Source: Silanimonas sp021297925
Lineage (GTDB): Bacteria; Pseudomonadota; Gammaproteobacteria; Xanthomonadales; Xanthomonadaceae
Direction of reading: 5' to 3'
Length of the DNA: 64,000 nt
Assembly (NCBI GenBank): GCA_027532825.1
Contig: JAPZTL010000002.1
Span: 62,001 to 126,000 of the forward strand
Made by a program: the position numbers and the translations under genes. A model generated the notes under the pieces. The model was not told the DNA's origin, made no database searches, and worked only from the letters and a program-made list of their open reading frames with translations. Positions 49,390 to 58,539 of the stretch are shown here, piece after piece (the first letter of the stretch is position 1; each line of letters starts with the position of its first letter).

Positions 49390-50705
49390 CCGACCTCCGC
49401 ACAACCATTGTTCGCCTCCTATCGAATATGGCGAGCGCCAAGGAAATCCAGCAGTACCTGAAGCGCTTCAGCTCGGTGGACGCCGCGCGCTTCGCCGTGG
49501 TCAAAGTCGGCGGTGCGATCCTTCGCGACGACATGGAATCGTTGATTTCCTCGCTCAGTTTCCTGCAGCAGGTGGGTCTGACGCCGGTGGTGATCCACGG
49601 CGCCGGCCCGCAGCTGGACGAGGAGATGGCCGCCGCCGGCATCACCAAGCAGAGGGTCGACGGCTTGCGCGTCACCCCACCCGAGGTGCTGGCCGTGGTG
49701 CGCCGCGTGCTGGTGCGCGAGAACCTGCGCCTCGTCGATGCGCTGCAGGAAGCGGGTGTGCGCGCCACCTCGATCCAGACCGGCGTGTTCGAGGCCGAGA
49801 TCGTTGATCGCGAGCGCTTGGGCCTCGTCGGCGACGTGAAGCGGGTCGAGCGCGACGGCGTCGAGGCGGCGATCCGCGCCAACTCGATCCCGGTGATCTG
49901 CTCGCTCGGCGAGACGAAGGACGGGCAGATCGTGAACGTCAATGCCGACTGGGCCGCGAACGAGCTGGTGAAGTCGCTGCAGCCTTACAAGATCATCTTC
50001 CTCACCGGCACCGGCGGTTTGCTGGACGGGGAGGGCAGGCTGATCGACTCGATCAACCTCAGCACCGACCGCGAGCGCTTGATGGCCGCGCCGTGGCTGA
50101 CCGGCGGCATGCGGGTGAAGATCGAGCAGATCGCCGACCTCCTCGACGCGCTGCCGCCCTCGTCGTCGGTGTCGATCACCAAGCCCGACGAGCTGGCCAA
50201 GGAGCTTTTCACGCATCGTGGCTCGGGCACGCTGGTGCGCCGCGGTGAAGCCATCCATGTGTTCGAGCGCTGGGACCAGGTCGACCTGCCGCGCTTGAAG
50301 CACCTGATCGAGTCCGGCTTCGGTCGCGCTCTCACGCTGGACTACTTCGAAACGACGACGCCGTGGCGCATCTACGTCTCGGCGAACTACCGCGCCGCAC
50401 TGGTGCTCACCGAAGAGAACGGCATCCCGCATCTCGACAAGTTCGCCGTGGCCGACGACGCCAAGGGCGAGGGCTTGGGCCGCGCCGCGTGGGACGTGAT
50501 GCGTTCCGAGGTGCCGCGCCTGTTCTGGCGCTCGCGCAGCACCAACCCGATCAACGACTTCTATTTCGACCAGTCGGAAGGCGCGCTCAAGGGCGACCCG
50601 TGGACGGTCTTCTGGTACGGGCTCGAGGGCTTCGAGGACATCCGCTTCGCCGTCGAGCACTGCCGCACGCGCCCGGCCACGCTGAAGCTGGGGGCCGCCG
50701 CGTGA
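49386..50705 (+). CDS. argB: bifunctional N-acetylglutamate synthase/kinase
   Basis: This 439-residue fusion combines the first two steps of arginine synthesis. The amino-acid-kinase domain (about 35-290) has VVKVGGAILRDDM, PVVIHGAGPQLDEEM, the NVNADWAANELVKSL region and LTGGMRVKIEQI. The C-terminal GNAT-type synthase domain (about 295-435) has YRAALVLTEENGIPHLDKFAV, GLGRAAWDVM, LFWRSRSTNPINDFYF and WTVFWYGLEGFEDI, as in vertebrate-like bacterial NAGS-K proteins. Arginine feedback is known for this group. ATGA overlap links it to argE'. Confidence 0.95.
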   Translation: MTDLRTTIVRLLSNMASAKEIQQYLKRFSSVDAARFAVVKVGGAILRDDMESLISSLSFLQQVGLTPVVIHGAGPQLDEEMAAAGITKQRVDGLRVTPPEVLAVVRRVLVRENLRLVDALQEAGVRATSIQTGVFEAEIVDRERLGLVGDVKRVERDGVEAAIRANSIPVICSLGETKDGQIVNVNADWAANELVKSLQPYKIIFLTGTGGLLDGEGRLIDSINLSTDRERLMAAPWLTGGMRVKIEQIADLLDALPPSSSVSITKPDELAKELFTHRGSGTLVRRGEAIHVFERWDQVDLPRLKHLIESGFGRALTLDYFETTTPWRIYVSANYRAALVLTEENGIPHLDKFAVADDAKGEGLGRAAWDVMRSEVPRLFWRSRSTNPINDFYFDQSEGALKGDPWTVFWYGLEGFEDIRFAVEHCRTRPATLKLGAAA

Positions 50706-51304
50706 GCGCTTGGACGACCGTGCCGCTGTTGAAGGGCGAGAGCGTCACGCTGGAGCCCCTGGACCGGGCGCATGTCCCCGGGCTGCAGGACGCGGTGTGC
50801 GACGGCGAACTCTGGAAGCCGGGGTACACGGCGATTCCCGCGCCGGAGGGCATGTCGGCCTACGTCGACAAGGCCTTGGCGCTGCGCGAGGCCGGGCAGG
50901 CCCTCCCGTTCGTCGTGCGTGACGCCGACGGCACGATCGTCGGCAGCACCCGCTTCGGCGACATCGAGGCCATGCACCGTCGCGTGCAGATCGGCTGGAC
51001 CTGGTACGCGAAGCGCGTCCAACGCACCGGGCTCAACACCGAGGCGAAGGCCCTGCTGCTCACGCATGCCTTTGAAACCATGGACTGCCGCCGTGTGGAG
51101 TTCTTCACGCACGTCATGAACCACGCCTCGCGTGCCGCGATCGCCCGGCTGGGTGCCAAGGAGGAGGGCGTGCTGCGCAACCACCTGCGGATGCCGGACG
51201 GCCATTGGCGCGACACCGTGGTGTTCTCGATCATCGACAGTGAATGGCCTTCGGTTCGGGGGCACCTCACGCACCTGATGGCACGCCAGGGAGACATCGC
51301 GTGA
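50702..51304 (+). CDS. GNAT-family N-acetyltransferase within the arginine operon
   Basis: This 200-residue protein of the RimJ/RimL-like GNAT type has LLKGESVTLEPLDRAHV, FVVRDADGTIVGSTRFGDI, the QIGWTWYAKRVQRTGLNTEAK acetyl-CoA region split here as WTWYAKRVQ and TGLNTEAKALL, and HVMNHASRAAIARLGAKEEG. The GTG start overlaps the argB stop and its own stop overlaps argC. It is therefore fully embedded and coupled, which argues for a role in the pathway (for example acetyl transfer or protein modification). The substrate is unknown. Confidence 0.85.
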   Translation: MSAWTTVPLLKGESVTLEPLDRAHVPGLQDAVCDGELWKPGYTAIPAPEGMSAYVDKALALREAGQALPFVVRDADGTIVGSTRFGDIEAMHRRVQIGWTWYAKRVQRTGLNTEAKALLLTHAFETMDCRRVEFFTHVMNHASRAAIARLGAKEEGVLRNHLRMPDGHWRDTVVFSIIDSEWPSVRGHLTHLMARQGDIA

Positions 51305-52254
51305 TCCGTGTCGGCCTTGTCGGTGCCCGCGGTCATGTCGGTACCGAACTGATCAAGCTGCTCGCAGCGCATCCAGGGTTCGAGATCGCCTTCGTGTCCT
51401 CGCGGGAGCGCGAGGGCCAGCGCCTCGCCGATCACGAGCCGGCGTACCGCGGCGAATTGCGCTACACGGCGCTCGATGCGTCCGGCGTCGCGGCCAGTGG
51501 CGTGAATGCCGTGGTGCTCGGCCTGCCGAACGGGCTGGCCGCGCCCTATGTCGCCGCCATCGAAGGGCAGGCCCCGCGGACGGCCATCGTCGACCTCTCG
51601 GCGGATTTCCGATTCGACGCGACGTGGGCCTACGGCCTGCCCGAGCGGAACCGCGCGGCCCTCGCCGGCGCCCGTCGCATCAGCAACCCCGGCTGCTACG
51701 CGACAGCGATGCAACTGGCCTTGGCGCCCGTGCTCGATCTCCTCGATGGCCCCGCGCAGTGCTTCGGGGTGTCCGGGTACAGCGGTGCCGGCACCACGCC
51801 CAGCGACAAGAACGACCCGGCCAAGCTGCACGACAACCTGATGCCGTACGCGCTGGTGAACCACGTGCACGAGCGCGAGGTGACGCGACACCTCGGCCAC
51901 GCCGTCGAGTTCATGCCGCACGTGGCGCCGCATTTCCGCGGCATCACCATGACGGTCAACGCCCACCTGCGCCAAGCGACCTCGCTCGATGCGCTCCGGG
52001 CCCGCTACGCGACGACCTACGCCAGCGAACCACTGGTCCGGGTGGTGGATGGCGCGCCGTGGGTCTCGCGCATCGCGAACCGGCACGGCGTCGAAATCGG
52101 TGGCTTCGCGCTGTCGGACGATGGACGCCGGCTCGTGGTCGTCAGCACCCTCGACAACCTTCTGAAGGGCGCCGCCACGCAGGCCCTGCAGAACCTCAAC
52201 CTCGCCTTCGGCCAGGCCGAAACGGCGGGTCTCACCGTGGAGTGGGCGGCATGA
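51301..52254 (+). CDS. argC: N-acetyl-gamma-glutamyl-phosphate reductase
   Basis: This 317-residue NADPH-dependent enzyme makes N-acetylglutamate semialdehyde. The nucleotide-binding start is MIRVGLVGARGHVGTELIKL from a GTG that overlaps the GNAT stop. The catalytic Cys is in RRISNPGCYATAMQLAL. The conserved His region is HFRGITMTVNAHL, and SGYSGAGTTPSDKNDP is typical. The end overlaps argH (ATGA). Confidence 0.96.
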   Translation: MIRVGLVGARGHVGTELIKLLAAHPGFEIAFVSSREREGQRLADHEPAYRGELRYTALDASGVAASGVNAVVLGLPNGLAAPYVAAIEGQAPRTAIVDLSADFRFDATWAYGLPERNRAALAGARRISNPGCYATAMQLALAPVLDLLDGPAQCFGVSGYSGAGTTPSDKNDPAKLHDNLMPYALVNHVHEREVTRHLGHAVEFMPHVAPHFRGITMTVNAHLRQATSLDALRARYATTYASEPLVRVVDGAPWVSRIANRHGVEIGGFALSDDGRRLVVVSTLDNLLKGAATQALQNLNLAFGQAETAGLTVEWAA

Positions 52255-53540
52255 GCAACGTGTTGTGGGCCAAGCCCGGCATGGACATCGACGCGGACAT
52301 CCAGCGTTTCCTCGCTGGCGACGATGTCATCCTCGATCGCGAGTTCATCCGTTACGACATCCGCGCCAGCGGCGCGCATGCGGAAGGCTTGGAGCGCATC
52401 GGCATCCTCGCGGCCGACGAGCTCGCCGCGATCGCGCGAGAGTTGGCGGAACTCGATGCCGACGTGGCGGGGGGGCGCTTCGTCCTCGACGAGCGCTTCG
52501 AGGACATGCATTCCGCCATCGAGGCGCGGCTGATCGAGCGCCTCGGCGATGTGGGCAAGAAGATCCACACCGGCCGCAGCCGCAACGACCAGGTGCTGGT
52601 GGCGACGCGCCTGTGGCTGAAGGACCGGCTCGCGCACGCGGCGGGCCTTTGCCATGCCGCGGCCGGCGTCGCCCTGGATCGCGCCGAGGCCGAGGCGCAC
52701 CTTCCGCTGCCCGGCTACACCCACCTGCAGCGCGCCATGGTCAGCAGCGCGGCGATGTGGTGGGCCGGCTGGGCCGAAGCCTTCCTCGACGATGCCGGTC
52801 GACTGCGGCAGACGTGGTCGTGGATCGACGCGAATCCGCTGGGTTCCGCTGCCGGCTACGGCGTCAACCTACCGCTGGACCGAGACCACACCACGAGCGC
52901 CCTCGGCTTCGGCCGCATGCAGGTCGCCGCGACTTACGCGCAGCTCTCGCGAGGGAAGTTCGAACTGGCGGCATTGGAAGCTCTCGGTTCCGCGCTGCTG
53001 GACCTGCGGCGGCTCGCCTGGGATCTGTCGCTGTTCGCCAGTGCGGAGTACGCGTTCGTGCGCCTTCCGGCGAAGTACACGACGGGCAGTTCGCTGATGC
53101 CGAACAAGCGCAATCCCGATGTCATCGAGCTGATGCGCGGCGTGTATGCCTCCGTCGCCGCGGCGAAGATCGAGGTGGAGCAGCTGCTGTCGCTGCCCTC
53201 CGGTTACCACCGCGACCTGCAGTATTCGAAGGGCGCGATCGTGCATGGCTTCGGCCGCGGCCTCGCCGCGCTGGGCTTGCTGCCCGACCTGTTGCGGGCG
53301 ATGGAATGGCAGCCGGAGCGCATGCGTGCCGCCATCGAGCCTTCGATGTATGCCACCGATCTGGCCGTTGAACTCGCTGCCGCGGGGCTTCCGTTCCGCG
53401 ACGCCTATCGCGAAGCTGCCAATCCGGAGCGGTGGGCCGATCGGGATCCCGACGCCAGCCTCTCGGCGCGTGTGTCGCCGGGCGCCGCCGGGGCCCTTCG
53501 TCTGGATGGGCTGCGCCAGCGGTGGGCGGCCGGTCGCTGA
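52251..53540 (+). CDS. argH: argininosuccinate lyase
   Basis: This 429-residue enzyme splits argininosuccinate into arginine and fumarate, the last step of the pathway. It has the family signature GSSLMPNKRNPDVIELMRG (about residues 282-300). It also has the HTGRSRNDQVLVATRLWL and PGYTHLQRAMVSSAAMWWAG motifs with the catalytic His. It closes the coupled arg block. It ends eight bases from the convergent gene at 53549, with no hairpin between. Confidence 0.97.
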   Translation: MSNVLWAKPGMDIDADIQRFLAGDDVILDREFIRYDIRASGAHAEGLERIGILAADELAAIARELAELDADVAGGRFVLDERFEDMHSAIEARLIERLGDVGKKIHTGRSRNDQVLVATRLWLKDRLAHAAGLCHAAAGVALDRAEAEAHLPLPGYTHLQRAMVSSAAMWWAGWAEAFLDDAGRLRQTWSWIDANPLGSAAGYGVNLPLDRDHTTSALGFGRMQVAATYAQLSRGKFELAALEALGSALLDLRRLAWDLSLFASAEYAFVRLPAKYTTGSSLMPNKRNPDVIELMRGVYASVAAAKIEVEQLLSLPSGYHRDLQYSKGAIVHGFGRGLAALGLLPDLLRAMEWQPERMRAAIEPSMYATDLAVELAAAGLPFRDAYREAANPERWADRDPDASLSARVSPGAAGALRLDGLRQRWAAGR

Positions 53541-53548
53541 CGAGGCCT

Positions 53549-53974
53549 TCAACCGAGGGCGTGGAGGCCGCCGCGATCGCCCAACCGGCGGGCTTCGAGC
53601 GACTGGAGCACGCGGGACATTGCCTCGCCGATACGGTCGTGCGAGGCAGGAAGCGGCTTGGGCGTCGCCAGCCCGAGGGCGACTTCGAGGTCCTCGTAGC
53701 AGCTGTCCGATGGCAGGGCGTTCAACGCCGCGATGATGCGGTTCACCGCCGCCACGGTCGGCGCGAGTTCCGCGGCGCGACGGTTCGCCAGCTGGAGGCT
53801 TCCGCCCAAGGCCTCGACCAGCGACGCCCACGACGGCGCCGCAGTCGTGATGCCGTCGCGGACCAATGCGGCGACGCGCCGTTCGGCCGCATGCCAGCTG
53901 CTCTTGGGGTCGATCCGACCACGGATCGAGATCTCGTGGGTGGCGATCGGAGGGAGTGCGGTGCTCGGGTCCAT
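53549..53974 (-). CDS. hypothetical protein
   Basis: This 141-residue soluble protein has no signal peptide or TM segment. It begins MDPSTALPPIATHEISIRGR and contains a helical core (LQLANRRAAELAPTVAAVNR). I do not recognise a family. An in-frame GTG two codons upstream (53980) is an alternative start. A CRP/Clp-like box lies at 54005-54020, about 30 bases upstream, and the promoter region is unusually AT-rich for this sequence, so the gene looks individually regulated. Confidence 0.6.
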   Translation of the reverse strand: MDPSTALPPIATHEISIRGRIDPKSSWHAAERRVAALVRDGITTAAPSWASLVEALGGSLQLANRRAAELAPTVAAVNRIIAALNALPSDSCYEDLEVALGLATPKPLPASHDRIGEAMSRVLQSLEARRLGDRGGLHALG

Positions 53975-54004
53975 GAACACGTCCAGATAGTCAACAATTC
54001 ACAA

Positions 54005-54020
54005 TGTGAAATTTGACACA
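54005..54020 (-). promoter_or_regulatory. CRP/Clp-like binding site upstream of the small gene
   Basis: TGTGA-AATTTG-ACACA on the plus strand matches the CRP consensus TGTGA-N6-TCACA at nine of ten arm positions. Overlapping it is the shorter palindrome TTCACA-T-TGTGAA on the minus strand. TGACTAT, about 15 bases before the gene, could hold a -10 box. Clp, the CRP homologue of Xanthomonads, recognises the same kind of site; binding here is inferred. Confidence 0.45.
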
Positions 54021-54061
54021 CTTTGACGAGTTCGGGGTGAACGTTGCACGTGAAACCGCTC

Positions 54062-55459
54062 TCAGGTCGACGGTGGCCCGCGGAGTTGCTGCCAGGCCAT
54101 CAGCCCAAGGCCCAGCGCACCCGCAGCGAGCAAGGCCCAGAGCACGACTCGGCCGTTCTTCGCGGGGGCACGCGCCGCGGCGCCCCCGGTGACGGCCCGG
54201 GGTCCCAGCCGGGCCTCCGGCAGCTCCGTCCCCCCGGACTGGGCGCGATACGCCGCGAGGGGGGGCTCTAGGTCGGCGATCGACCGGGTCGGGCCGGCAT
54301 GTCCGACCAGAAGGCGATACGGGGGCCGGCCCGAGGCCATCACCTGGACCATGGCTGGGCGGTAGCTCCACGCCAGCTGCGGAGCGACGCTGCTGCTGTC
54401 CAGTACCAGGTCAAGCGGCCCCATGGGCGAGGCATCGATGCCGACGGTGGGGTTCCCGATCGCGGCACCGCCGATATCGACGCGCCACGCCGTGCCCGAC
54501 GCGATCTGGCGTTCCGGGGCCTCCCCGGTGGCCACCAGGCGGAAGCCGGCGGCACCCGCCGGCGGGGCGAGACGCACCGCCACGGACTCGGCGGGCAAGG
54601 CCCCCGGGCCGTCGAAGGCGTAACGGCGGCCGGGTTCGACGACGCGGACGGCCGACTCGACCCACTCGGGCAGCACCTCGGGGTCGACGTCGCGGCGCAA
54701 GGCCTCGATGGCCGGCGGGCCGAGCGCCTCGGGCCACCGCCCGGCGACGACGCTGAGGCGCAGCCAGCCGGCGTGTTGCTTCGGCCAGCCGATCTCGCGC
54801 TGTTCGATCGACGTTGCACCGGCGCCCAGCCGGAGTATGGGCCGCTCGTCCGCCAGCGTCCGCCAGTCGAGGAGGTCGTCACTGGCTTCGACCCGCAGCC
54901 GCAGCGCGACGTCCTCGCCGGGCGCGACCGAGAGTCGGATCCCGTCCACACCACCCGCGGCGGTCGACCGGGCATCGACGACCCAGACCGGGGGCGCGTC
55001 GGGGGCGGTCGTCCCGATCGCCATGTTCGGGACCGCCCCCGAGGGCTGGATGAGCGCGATGCGCCAGGCCTCTTTGGCGCTTGCATCCTCCGCGGCGGGC
55101 ACCGGATGCGCGGCCGGCAGTGGCATCGAGACGGTCGTCGGTTTCCCCGGTCGGATCGGCGTCCGGAGGCGCACCGGCAGGGCTCGCCCCTCGGCATCGA
55201 CGACGGCGAGATCCTGTGCCGAGCGCGAGGACAGGTCGCGATAGACCTCCGGCACCAGCGGGAACTGGAAGAACACCGCGTCCGTGGGAGCATCGATGCC
55301 GTAGGCCGCGACGAAGGCCTCCGGCGCCGGCCGATCCTCGAGGGGAGAGGGCCGCGTGTCGCCGTACCACGCATGGATCGCGGCACCGACAAGCACCACG
55401 GCGACGACGCCATGGAGCCAGCGAAGGGGTCGATGCGCGGCGGCGTCGGGCGAGCTCAT
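54062..55459 (-). CDS. DUF3999-family exported/membrane protein
   Basis: This 465-residue protein begins MSSPDAAAHRPLRWLHGVVA and has an N-terminal TM or signal helix, a large beta-rich extracytoplasmic part and a C-terminal TM helix (VVLWALLAAGALGLGLMAW). PLVPEVYRDLSSRSAQDLAVV and the RIEQREIGWP-like strand (SIEQREIGWPKQHAGWLRL) are typical of DUF3999. The start overlaps the stop of the DUF2339 gene (ATGA). The DUF2339-DUF3999 pairing is common in proteobacteria; function is unknown, presumably a cell-envelope complex. Confidence 0.85.
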   Translation of the reverse strand: MSSPDAAAHRPLRWLHGVVAVVLVGAAIHAWYGDTRPSPLEDRPAPEAFVAAYGIDAPTDAVFFQFPLVPEVYRDLSSRSAQDLAVVDAEGRALPVRLRTPIRPGKPTTVSMPLPAAHPVPAAEDASAKEAWRIALIQPSGAVPNMAIGTTAPDAPPVWVVDARSTAAGGVDGIRLSVAPGEDVALRLRVEASDDLLDWRTLADERPILRLGAGATSIEQREIGWPKQHAGWLRLSVVAGRWPEALGPPAIEALRRDVDPEVLPEWVESAVRVVEPGRRYAFDGPGALPAESVAVRLAPPAGAAGFRLVATGEAPERQIASGTAWRVDIGGAAIGNPTVGIDASPMGPLDLVLDSSSVAPQLAWSYRPAMVQVMASGRPPYRLLVGHAGPTRSIADLEPPLAAYRAQSGGTELPEARLGPRAVTGGAAARAPAKNGRVVLWALLAAGALGLGLMAWQQLRGPPST

Positions 55460-58149
55460 GGCGTGGTGTCCGTGCGGGAGGGCGGGCGGGGGGCGATGCG
55501 GCCGACGACGACCAGCAGGCTGCCCACGACGAGGAAGGAGGCGATGCCGCCGAGGTCGCCCAGCGCGTGGCGATCGACGATGGCGAGCTTGAGCAGCACC
55601 CCGCCGAGGAGGGCCGCCCCGAAGGTCCAGAGCGCGCGGCTCCCGCGGCGCGATCCGCCGATCCAGCAGGCGACGCCCGCCAACGACCAGGTGACGCTCA
55701 ACGCGACCTGCGTGCTGCGCTGGTCGAGGACGGCGAGCCAGTCGGCCGTCGATCCCGACACCAAGCCCGGTATCCACCAAAGGGACGCCCTCAGCACGAC
55801 GAGCGTGAGCATCGCGAACGCCACGGGGCCGAGCACCCACGGGCGGAGGCGGGCCGTGGTCGATCCGTCCGGTGCCTTGCGCATCGCCGTCGCAAGGGCG
55901 AGCACGCCCCCCGCGTAGGCGAGGTCGAGCGGATTCAGCAGGGGCAGGAAGGGCAGCGGCGAGGGGTCGCCTGCAGCGCCGAGCGCGGCCAACCCTACGA
56001 CCCCGAGGGCCGCACCCCCGGCCATTGCCAGGCGACGCGGGTAGGCCGGCATCACGTCCGCGACCGGCCAAGCGCCCCATCGAGGCACCCGCACGGCGAG
56101 GGTCAGGCCGACCGCGAGCGGCAACCACGGCAGCGTCCACTGCCAGCCGTCCCCCAGGGGGCCGGGCTCGCCGGCGCCGAGGGCATGGCGCAGTCCCAGG
56201 CCCAGCCCCAGCGCGATCGCGCCGAGGCCGCCGGCATGGGTGAGGGCGAGTCGACGCGGCGCTGCGCGGAAGGCCGGCATCGCCCAGAGCCAGGCCCCGG
56301 CGAAGGCCAGCAGGAGAAGGGCCCTCGGCCCCCCCAGCCACGCCTCGTCCTGCAGGCTGCAGGCCGCCACGCCCACGACGGCGAGCAGCCCCATCGCCAA
56401 GCCGGCGTCCGGCGGACGCCGCCACGCCATCCGACGGCCGAGCAGCCCACTGATCGCAAGGCCCAACGCGGCGCCGAGGACCAGCACACCGCCGTCGCCG
56501 AGGAGGCGGTCGTCCCAGTGATGGACCGATTCGACGCCGACGGCGACCAGCCACCAGCACATCGCGATCGCCCAGAGCAACCCGCCTCCGGCGCTCTGAC
56601 GCGACGGCCTCGGGCGATCCAAGAGGAAGCCGCACAGTCCCGCGCCCAGCGCCAGCACGAGGAGGTTCAGCGTCTCCGGGGCGAAGGGGCCCACGTCCGC
56701 GCGGCCACTGTTTCCGACGGAGACGATGAACGCGCCGGCGGCCAGGCCTTGCAGGGCGATGCCGAGGACGCGCGGCCAGCGACGTTCCTGCACCTGGCCC
56801 AGCCACAGCAGCGCGGCGCCCTGCAGGGCCCAGGTCGCGGAGGTCCAACTCGCCGACAGCGCCAGCGGGATGGCGAGGGTGGCGAACGCGAGGGCCAGCG
56901 CGGCACTGCCTTGCGACAGCACGGCCAGGCGCGGGTCGCGGCGGGACGCGCCGGCCACGCCGAGATAGACGGCCGCGACCGCGAGCGCCGAGAACGCCAG
57001 CGGCCAACGTTCGCCCTCCAACAGTCCGACCTGCAGGGGGAATGCGAGCAGCGGGGTGCCGAACAGCAGCGTCGCATCGACCTTGCCGGGTGCGTCGCCG
57101 CGTCGGGCGTACAGTACCGGCAGGGCGACGAAGAGCAGGAAGAATCCGATGAGGAAGGGTTCTGTGCTCCAGAACAGCGCGGGCTCGTAGCGCAAGACGC
57201 CCCATGCCGTCGCGACGCCGAAGGTCGCGACGAAGGCGAGCAGGTTGAGGGCGCGCCACGGTCGCCACCACGCCATAACGAACACCGCGAGATCGATCAC
57301 GGCGTACCACGTGAACAACGCGACGTGGTTGCCGATGCCGGTCGACAGCATCAATGGGGCGATGTATCCGCCGAAGAGGGCGAGGCCGGCCAGCCACGGA
57401 GCGTTCTGCCGGAGCGCGAGGATCGCCCCGGACGCGACGAGGGCGACCACGAGCGCGAAGGCCGGCACCGCCGGCAGCAGGCCCGGCACGCGGAACGCCG
57501 CGAAGACCGTCAGCAACAGGATGGCGATGGCGCCACCCTGCAGGCTCAGGCCGAACACCGGGCGTTCGCCGGTCTGACGCAGGCCGTAAGCGAGCATTCC
57601 CAGCGCCGCCAGCGCGATGCCTGCATAGCGGTACGCCACCGGCAACGTCAGCCAGCCCTCCGCCGAGGCGTATCGCAGCAACGCGGCGATGCCGAGGAGA
57701 CTCACGAGCAGGCCGAGCTTCACCGGCACGTTGCCTTCGAACAGCGCGGCGCGGATCGCGGCGACCCAGCGGTCGAAGGGTGCCGGCTCGCGCGGGGGCG
57801 ATGCGGGCGTCGTGCGGCCCGCCGGCGTTTTGGGACGCGACGCCGTTTCGGTCGGTGGAGGGCGGGGCGTCTCGAGCGGGGTCTCGATGCGCGCCGCGGT
57901 CGACGAGGCCGTGTTGCCGGTGTCGATCGGCTTGGACGGCATGGCCGGCGCCGGAGGGCGCATGCCTGCGGGTTCGGCCCGCTGGGCGACACGCGACTCG
58001 AGGGCCGCGATCCGCGTGCCCTGGCGATGGAGGCGCCAGCCCATCGCCCCGAGGAGTCCGCCGGCGACAAAGGCGAACGCCGCAGTGCCGAACAGCTCAT
58101 CGAGGCACAGTGCGACGAAGGCGGCGAAGAAGAAGGCGATCCAGGGCAT
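55456..58149 (-). CDS. DUF2339-family multi-pass membrane protein
   Basis: This 897-residue protein begins with one TM helix and a short coiled region, then a Pro/Thr/Arg-rich linker (about 65-125). The rest consists of more than twenty hydrophobic segments that nearly fill residues 135-890. FDRWVAAIRAALFEGNVPVKLGLLVSLLG and the LRYASAEGWLTLPVAYRY motif (positions about 125-175) are standard DUF2339 landmarks. It is coupled to the DUF3999 gene downstream. No enzymatic motif is visible. A transport or polymer-export role is possible but unproven. Confidence 0.88.
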   Translation of the reverse strand: MPWIAFFFAAFVALCLDELFGTAAFAFVAGGLLGAMGWRLHRQGTRIAALESRVAQRAEPAGMRPPAPAMPSKPIDTGNTASSTAARIETPLETPRPPPTETASRPKTPAGRTTPASPPREPAPFDRWVAAIRAALFEGNVPVKLGLLVSLLGIAALLRYASAEGWLTLPVAYRYAGIALAALGMLAYGLRQTGERPVFGLSLQGGAIAILLLTVFAAFRVPGLLPAVPAFALVVALVASGAILALRQNAPWLAGLALFGGYIAPLMLSTGIGNHVALFTWYAVIDLAVFVMAWWRPWRALNLLAFVATFGVATAWGVLRYEPALFWSTEPFLIGFFLLFVALPVLYARRGDAPGKVDATLLFGTPLLAFPLQVGLLEGERWPLAFSALAVAAVYLGVAGASRRDPRLAVLSQGSAALALAFATLAIPLALSASWTSATWALQGAALLWLGQVQERRWPRVLGIALQGLAAGAFIVSVGNSGRADVGPFAPETLNLLVLALGAGLCGFLLDRPRPSRQSAGGGLLWAIAMCWWLVAVGVESVHHWDDRLLGDGGVLVLGAALGLAISGLLGRRMAWRRPPDAGLAMGLLAVVGVAACSLQDEAWLGGPRALLLLAFAGAWLWAMPAFRAAPRRLALTHAGGLGAIALGLGLGLRHALGAGEPGPLGDGWQWTLPWLPLAVGLTLAVRVPRWGAWPVADVMPAYPRRLAMAGGAALGVVGLAALGAAGDPSPLPFLPLLNPLDLAYAGGVLALATAMRKAPDGSTTARLRPWVLGPVAFAMLTLVVLRASLWWIPGLVSGSTADWLAVLDQRSTQVALSVTWSLAGVACWIGGSRRGSRALWTFGAALLGGVLLKLAIVDRHALGDLGGIASFLVVGSLLVVVGRIAPRPPSRTDTTP

Positions 58150-58235
58150 CGGGCGGGCGCGCGGAAGAGAGGCACCCAGTGGAGCCCTAGTCGCTTGCCG
58201 GCGTCAATCACGCCACGGCGACGGGCGAGGCCGCG

Positions 58236-58269
58236 AAAACACGAAGCCCGCCGGGAGGCGGGCTTCGTG
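58236..58269 (-). terminator. intrinsic terminator of tRNA-Pro
   Basis: A perfect 13-bp stem, CACGAAGCCCGCC / GGCGGGCTTCGTG, has a 4-base loop. On the minus strand it is followed by TTTT. It begins 11 bases beyond the tRNA 3' end. Confidence 0.9.
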
Positions 58270-58278
58270 ATGCATCGG

Positions 58279-58356
<78 letters not shown>

Positions 58357-58369
58357 ACGGGAGCCGCTT

Positions 58370-58398
58370 AAGATAAGACCATCGACGACTTGTGGCAA
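58370..58398 (-). promoter_or_regulatory. sigma-70 promoter of tRNA-Pro
   Basis: On the minus strand TTGCCA (58398-58393) and TATCTT (58375-58370) are separated by 17 bases. Transcription would begin about seven bases before the mature tRNA 5' end. Confidence 0.75.
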
Positions 58399-58511
58399 GT
58401 CCCCTCCACGCCATGGACGGCGGATGCGCCCGATCTGCGACAATCGCGGGCCCGCACACCACGGCCGCATCGCGGCATCCCCGGCGGGCGTCGGCGCGCC
58501 CCGCGCCACGC

Positions 58512-58531
58512 CTCCGGGATCGAACCCGGAG
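58512..58531 (+). promoter_or_regulatory. hairpin that overlaps the hisS Shine-Dalgarno sequence
   Basis: A perfect 7-bp stem, CTCCGGG / CCCGGAG, has loop ATCGAA and ends eight bases before the hisS GTG. The GGAG of the likely ribosome-binding site lies in the 3' arm, so the fold would hide it. It may act as a translational control element; no ligand or factor is evident. Confidence 0.45.
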
Positions 58532-58539
58532 AGTCCCGC

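Noticed and set aside
58390..58539. Longer hisS protein or a histidine-rich leader peptide before hisS
   Set aside because: The upstream residues are low-complexity. A frame with two adjacent His codons exists but has no credible start and no terminator, so attenuation is not supported.
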